Assembly: GCA_013695175.1 (NCBI GenBank)
Contig: JACDAZ010000431.1
Coordinates: forward strand, 1 to 10,180
Length of the DNA: 10,180 nucleotides
Reading direction: 5' to 3'
Source of the DNA: Flavisolibacter sp.
GTDB lineage: Bacteria; Bacteroidota; Bacteroidia; Chitinophagales; Chitinophagaceae
Of the stretch, positions 6,854-10,180 are shown piece by piece; position 1 is the stretch's first letter, and each line of letters begins with the position of its first letter. Under the pieces are notes generated by a model. The model worked only from the letters and a program-made list of their open reading frames with translations, made no database searches and had not been told where the DNA came from. The translations under genes and the position numbers were made by a program.

Positions 6854-9800
6854 CTGAGGAAAGCCGCTAAAATATCTCTTGCAATTGTATTATCCATTTT
6901 AATACTGCTTTGCCTTACTTTAGCTTTAGTACAAACCGATTGGGGACAGAACTGGCTTGCAAAACAAATTACAACCAGGTTGTCACGGGATCTTCGTAGC
7001 CGCATTCAAATTGATCATGTACAAATAGGATTTTTCAACCGCATGAACTTAAAAGGAGTATTGGTTGAAGATCAGAAAAAAGATACCCTCCTCTACGCCG
7101 GAACTTTACAGGTAAGAATAACAGATTGGTTTTTTCTGAAACCAAAAGCCGAATTAAAATATATCGGTTTAGAAGATGCTATCATTAAATTTAATAGAAC
7201 CGACTCAGTTTGGAACTACCAGTTTCTCAGCGATTATTTTGCCTCTTCAGAGCAGAAAAAAGATGCAGGGATTGAATTTGACCTGAAAAGAGTAGTGATG
7301 TATAACGTTGACTTTGAGCAAAAAGATGAGTGGGCTGGTAGCCACCTATATGCAAACGTAGCATCGTTAGATATGGATGCAAACGAAATAACGGTTACAG
7401 GTAAAACAATAAACATTAATAACCTTTATCTTGAAAATCCATATTTCCACCAGTATGCTTTTAAAGGAAGAAAACCGCAAACTACTGTTACAAATACAAC
7501 TGTAGATGATGCAGGCAGTTTGCAATGGAACTCCGATAACTGGCGGTTTTTAGTAAAAAATATATCCATTAAGAATGGCCGCTACCGCAATGATAATGGC
7601 AGCCTGGAACAAGCATTAACATATTTTGATGCAGCACATTTGGATTTTAGTAATATAAACGCAAACATAAATAACTTAAACTTTCTTCAGGATACTTTGC
7701 GTGCCGGTGTTAATCTTTCTACTAATGAACGAAGTGGATTAGCAGTACAAAAATTGCAGACAAACTTAAATTTTCATCCTCAAATGATGGAATTTAATGA
7801 CTTGTACTTAAAAACAAACAGAAGTGAACTTGGCGATTACTTCGCCATGAATTTTAATGACATTGGAGATCTTAGTGAATTTATATCACTGGTTCAGATG
7901 GATGTGCATTTTAAAAACACCTCTGTACATACTGATGATATAGCTTTTTTTGCTCCTGATGCTCGTAATTGGAACAGGCTATTTTCTATAAATGGCAGTG
8001 TAAGAGGTACTGTAGATGCTTTAAACGGAGAGGATGTTGCAGTTCGCATTGGCTCAAACACTTCTGTTATTGGAGATTTTAGTTTAATTGGTTTACCCAA
8101 TACAGATCAACTTTTTATAAATGTGCAGGCAGATGAATTAAGAACAAATTATGCTGATGCCGTTACATTTTTTCCAGAAATAAGAAATATTACAAATCCA
8201 AATCTTAGAAAATTAGGCGCTATCCGTTTTAATGGAACATTTACCGGTTTTGCAAGAGATTTTGTAACCTATGGCACTTTACAAACTGCATTAGGTACAG
8301 TACGTACAGATTTAAATATGAAGCTTCCTGCCAGGGGCGAACCAATATATTCTGGAACTATTTCTACAAAAGATTTTCGGTTGGGGCAATTTATAAATAA
8401 CCAGGAATTGGGTGTTGTGGCTTTTGACGGGAAAGTTAAAGGAAGCAGCTTTGTATGGAATAAACTGAATTTAAATATTGATGGGAATGTTCAGAAATTA
8501 CAGTACAACGATTATATTTATCAAAATATAACAGCTAAGGGTAGACTAAGCAACAGGACTTTTGATGGCAATTTTGTTATTAAAGATCCTAATGCAGATT
8601 TACACCTGGATGGATATATCAGTTTCCGTGGCACTGAACCTGTATTTGTTTTAGATGCAGATATTACTAATGCTAACCTTAAAGCTTTACAACTGGTAGA
8701 AGAAGATATTGCATTCAAAGGTAAGTTCAATTTAAATTTTACCGGAACCAGTTTAGCAAATTTTTTAGGTACTGCCCGTGTAAGCGATGCTACTATTTTA
8801 CATGAAGGAAGGCGCATATCTTTTGATTCCCTTTATGTTGCTTCTGATTTTGCCAATGGATTACGATCTTTCACTGCTATATCAAATGAATTTGATGTAA
8901 GAATTAATGGTCAGTTTGATCTTGAGTCACTACCTGATGCATTTTCATTATTTCTTAGCCGATATTACCCTTCTTATATAAAACCTTCCACAAGAAATTT
9001 ACCAAATCAAAATTTTACATTCAACATAACAACAGGTAATGTTGAAGATTATGTAAAATTGATTGACAGGCGCATGTCAGGTTTTAATAACAGCCAGCTT
9101 TCAGGATCACTTAACGTAGCAGCTAACTCATTACAATTAGATGCTGATGTACCTTATTTTGCATACCAGCAATTTGAATTTACTGATGTTGTTCTTAAAG
9201 GGCAGGGTGATTTTCAAAAACTGCAAATAGAAGGAAGGGTAAGCAATGCAGTGCTTTCTGATAGTATGTATTTTCCAACAACTGCCTTTACTATAGAAGC
9301 ACAAAATGACATTTCGGATGTAACCATAACTACTGAAGGAAACAGAACAGTTAATAATGCAGAACTTTCTGCACAAATAAGAACGTTTTCAAATGGTGCT
9401 TCTATTCATTTTAATTCATCTTCATTTGTTTTAAATGGAAAAACATGGAATATTGAAGAAGGTGGTGAATTGGACTTCAGAACCAATACTGACGTTCTCG
9501 GACGTTTGGTTTTAAATGAGGGCAACCAGGAAATTATTATCAGCACGCAACCTTCCGGTATCGGAAACTGGAATGACCTGCATATAACAATTGCTAATCT
9601 TAACCTGGGTGATGTAACACCTTTGATATTAAAGGATCTAAGATTAGAAGGATTGCTTTCAGGAGAAATTATTATTGAAGACCCTCAAAAAAGAATGAAT
9701 ATTACTGCTTCCATTCTTACAGATCAATTAAGGGTGGATAATGATTCTTTGGGACAAGTGCAGGGAACCTTTTTTTATAATAATACGACGGGAGTTCTAA

Positions 9801-10180
9801 CTGGCAGAGGAAATAATACAGATCCTGTTCACCAGATATTGTTTGACCTTGCACTCAATTTTAAAGACACTGCTAATGTATACCAGGACAGGATTACTGT
9901 TCAGCCCATCAATTATCCTGTAAAAATATTAGAACGCTTTCTGGGAGGTTTATTTTCCGATATGCAGGGGTTTCTTACCGGCAGACTGGATATTATAGGT
10001 GAAGGTGATAACAGGGCTTTTATTGGCAAAGGCAGGTTGAGAGAAGCAGGATTACGTGTCAACTTTTCGCAGGTATTTTATAGAATAGAAGATACCGAAA
10101 TTGAACTTACCCGTAACTCAGTAAACCTCGGTACAATGAAACTGATTGATCGTTTTGGAAATACGGCAACAGTAAGAGGG
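6854..10180 (+). CDS. tamB: TamB/AsmA-like translocation and assembly module protein (DUF490 type), C-terminus beyond the right edge
   Basis: The frame is open for 1109 codons with no stop up to the window edge. It begins with a short basic segment (RKAAK) and one membrane helix at about 7-27, followed by LVQTDWGQNWLAKQ, the usual start of Bacteroidota TamB proteins. A long beta-rich region with repeated short strands follows, as expected for a protein anchored in the inner membrane that spans the periplasm as a lipid-conducting or assembly groove. Near the edge, GRLDIIGEG (1043-1051), VFYRIEDTEIEL and IDRFGNTATVRG (1098-1109) match the start of the conserved TamB C-terminal domain. Bacteroidota members are usually about 1400-1700 residues, so several hundred residues are missing. 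The start is unusual: TAA at 6848-6850 closes the frame, and CTG 6854 is the only plausible start before the membrane helix. The first in-frame TTG is codon 43 and the first ATG codon 64. No TamA partner gene is in the window. Confidence 0.9.
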   Translation, partial: MRKAAKISLAIVLSILILLCLTLALVQTDWGQNWLAKQITTRLSRDLRSRIQIDHVQIGFFNRMNLKGVLVEDQKKDTLLYAGTLQVRITDWFFLKPKAELKYIGLEDAIIKFNRTDSVWNYQFLSDYFASSEQKKDAGIEFDLKRVVMYNVDFEQKDEWAGSHLYANVASLDMDANEITVTGKTININNLYLENPYFHQYAFKGRKPQTTVTNTTVDDAGSLQWNSDNWRFLVKNISIKNGRYRNDNGSLEQALTYFDAAHLDFSNINANINNLNFLQDTLRAGVNLSTNERSGLAVQKLQTNLNFHPQMMEFNDLYLKTNRSELGDYFAMNFNDIGDLSEFISLVQMDVHFKNTSVHTDDIAFFAPDARNWNRLFSINGSVRGTVDALNGEDVAVRIGSNTSVIGDFSLIGLPNTDQLFINVQADELRTNYADAVTFFPEIRNITNPNLRKLGAIRFNGTFTGFARDFVTYGTLQTALGTVRTDLNMKLPARGEPIYSGTISTKDFRLGQFINNQELGVVAFDGKVKGSSFVWNKLNLNIDGNVQKLQYNDYIYQNITAKGRLSNRTFDGNFVIKDPNADLHLDGYISFRGTEPVFVLDADITNANLKALQLVEEDIAFKGKFNLNFTGTSLANFLGTARVSDATILHEGRRISFDSLYVASDFANGLRSFTAISNEFDVRINGQFDLESLPDAFSLFLSRYYPSYIKPSTRNLPNQNFTFNITTGNVEDYVKLIDRRMSGFNNSQLSGSLNVAANSLQLDADVPYFAYQQFEFTDVVLKGQGDFQKLQIEGRVSNAVLSDSMYFPTTAFTIEAQNDISDVTITTEGNRTVNNAELSAQIRTFSNGASIHFNSSSFVLNGKTWNIEEGGELDFRTNTDVLGRLVLNEGNQEIIISTQPSGIGNWNDLHITIANLNLGDVTPLILKDLRLEGLLSGEIIIEDPQKRMNITASILTDQLRVDNDSLGQVQGTFFYNNTTGVLTGRGNNTDPVHQILFDLALNFKDTANVYQDRITVQPINYPVKILERFLGGLFSDMQGFLTGRLDIIGEGDNRAFIGKGRLREAGLRVNFSQVFYRIEDTEIELTRNSVNLGTMKLIDRFGNTATVRG

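Noticed and set aside
7234..9376. Minus-strand frames at 7234-7416, 7894-8100, 8521-8817 and 9137-9376
   Set aside because: All lie opposite the continuous tamB frame, which has family motifs and no stop for 1109 codons.

Overview
The window looks like a piece of a Bacteroidota chromosome, most likely family Chitinophagaceae or a close relative. This is inferred from several things: low GC content; exported proteins whose signal peptides end in the Bacteroidota-typical ...A/S-Q; a TonB receptor with an N-terminal carboxypeptidase-regulatory-like domain; a large Bacteroidota-type TamB protein; and promoter-like TTTG / TAnnTTTG sequences instead of sigma70-type boxes. Shine-Dalgarno sequences are weak or absent. 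The genus cannot be fixed from sequence alone.

Layout: two genes run leftward from a divergent intergenic region at 3610-3710. They are a 949-residue orphan TonB-dependent receptor (760-3609) and, past a clear rho-independent terminator (678-705), the N-terminal 210 residues of an exported M14 zinc carboxypeptidase that continues off the left edge. Four genes run rightward: a lipoprotein gamma-glutamyltransferase (3711-5423), a DinB-fold DUF1572 protein (5516-6013), a small outer-membrane beta-barrel protein (6072-6722), and the first 1109 codons of a TamB/AsmA-like envelope protein (6854-10180) that continues off the right edge. Both edge genes are open reading frames that run out of the window. 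No stretch longer than 131 bases lacks a gene.

Five of the six products are predicted to be exported or in the envelope. The receptor, M14 peptidase and gamma-glutamyltransferase together could handle peptide or gamma-glutamyl compounds, but this is inference from adjacency and nothing shows they are co-regulated. The beta-barrel protein and TamB look like general envelope genes.

I see no mobile element, CRISPR array, RNA gene, phage gene or defence system, and no evidence of a new multi-gene system. The points most worth a second look are these: the tamB frame has no ATG, GTG or TTG start in the right place and seems to begin at CTG just behind a good promoter; the gamma-glutamyltransferase has an alanine where the family usually has the second of two substrate-binding serines; and the small barrel gene may be transcribed with an almost absent leader.
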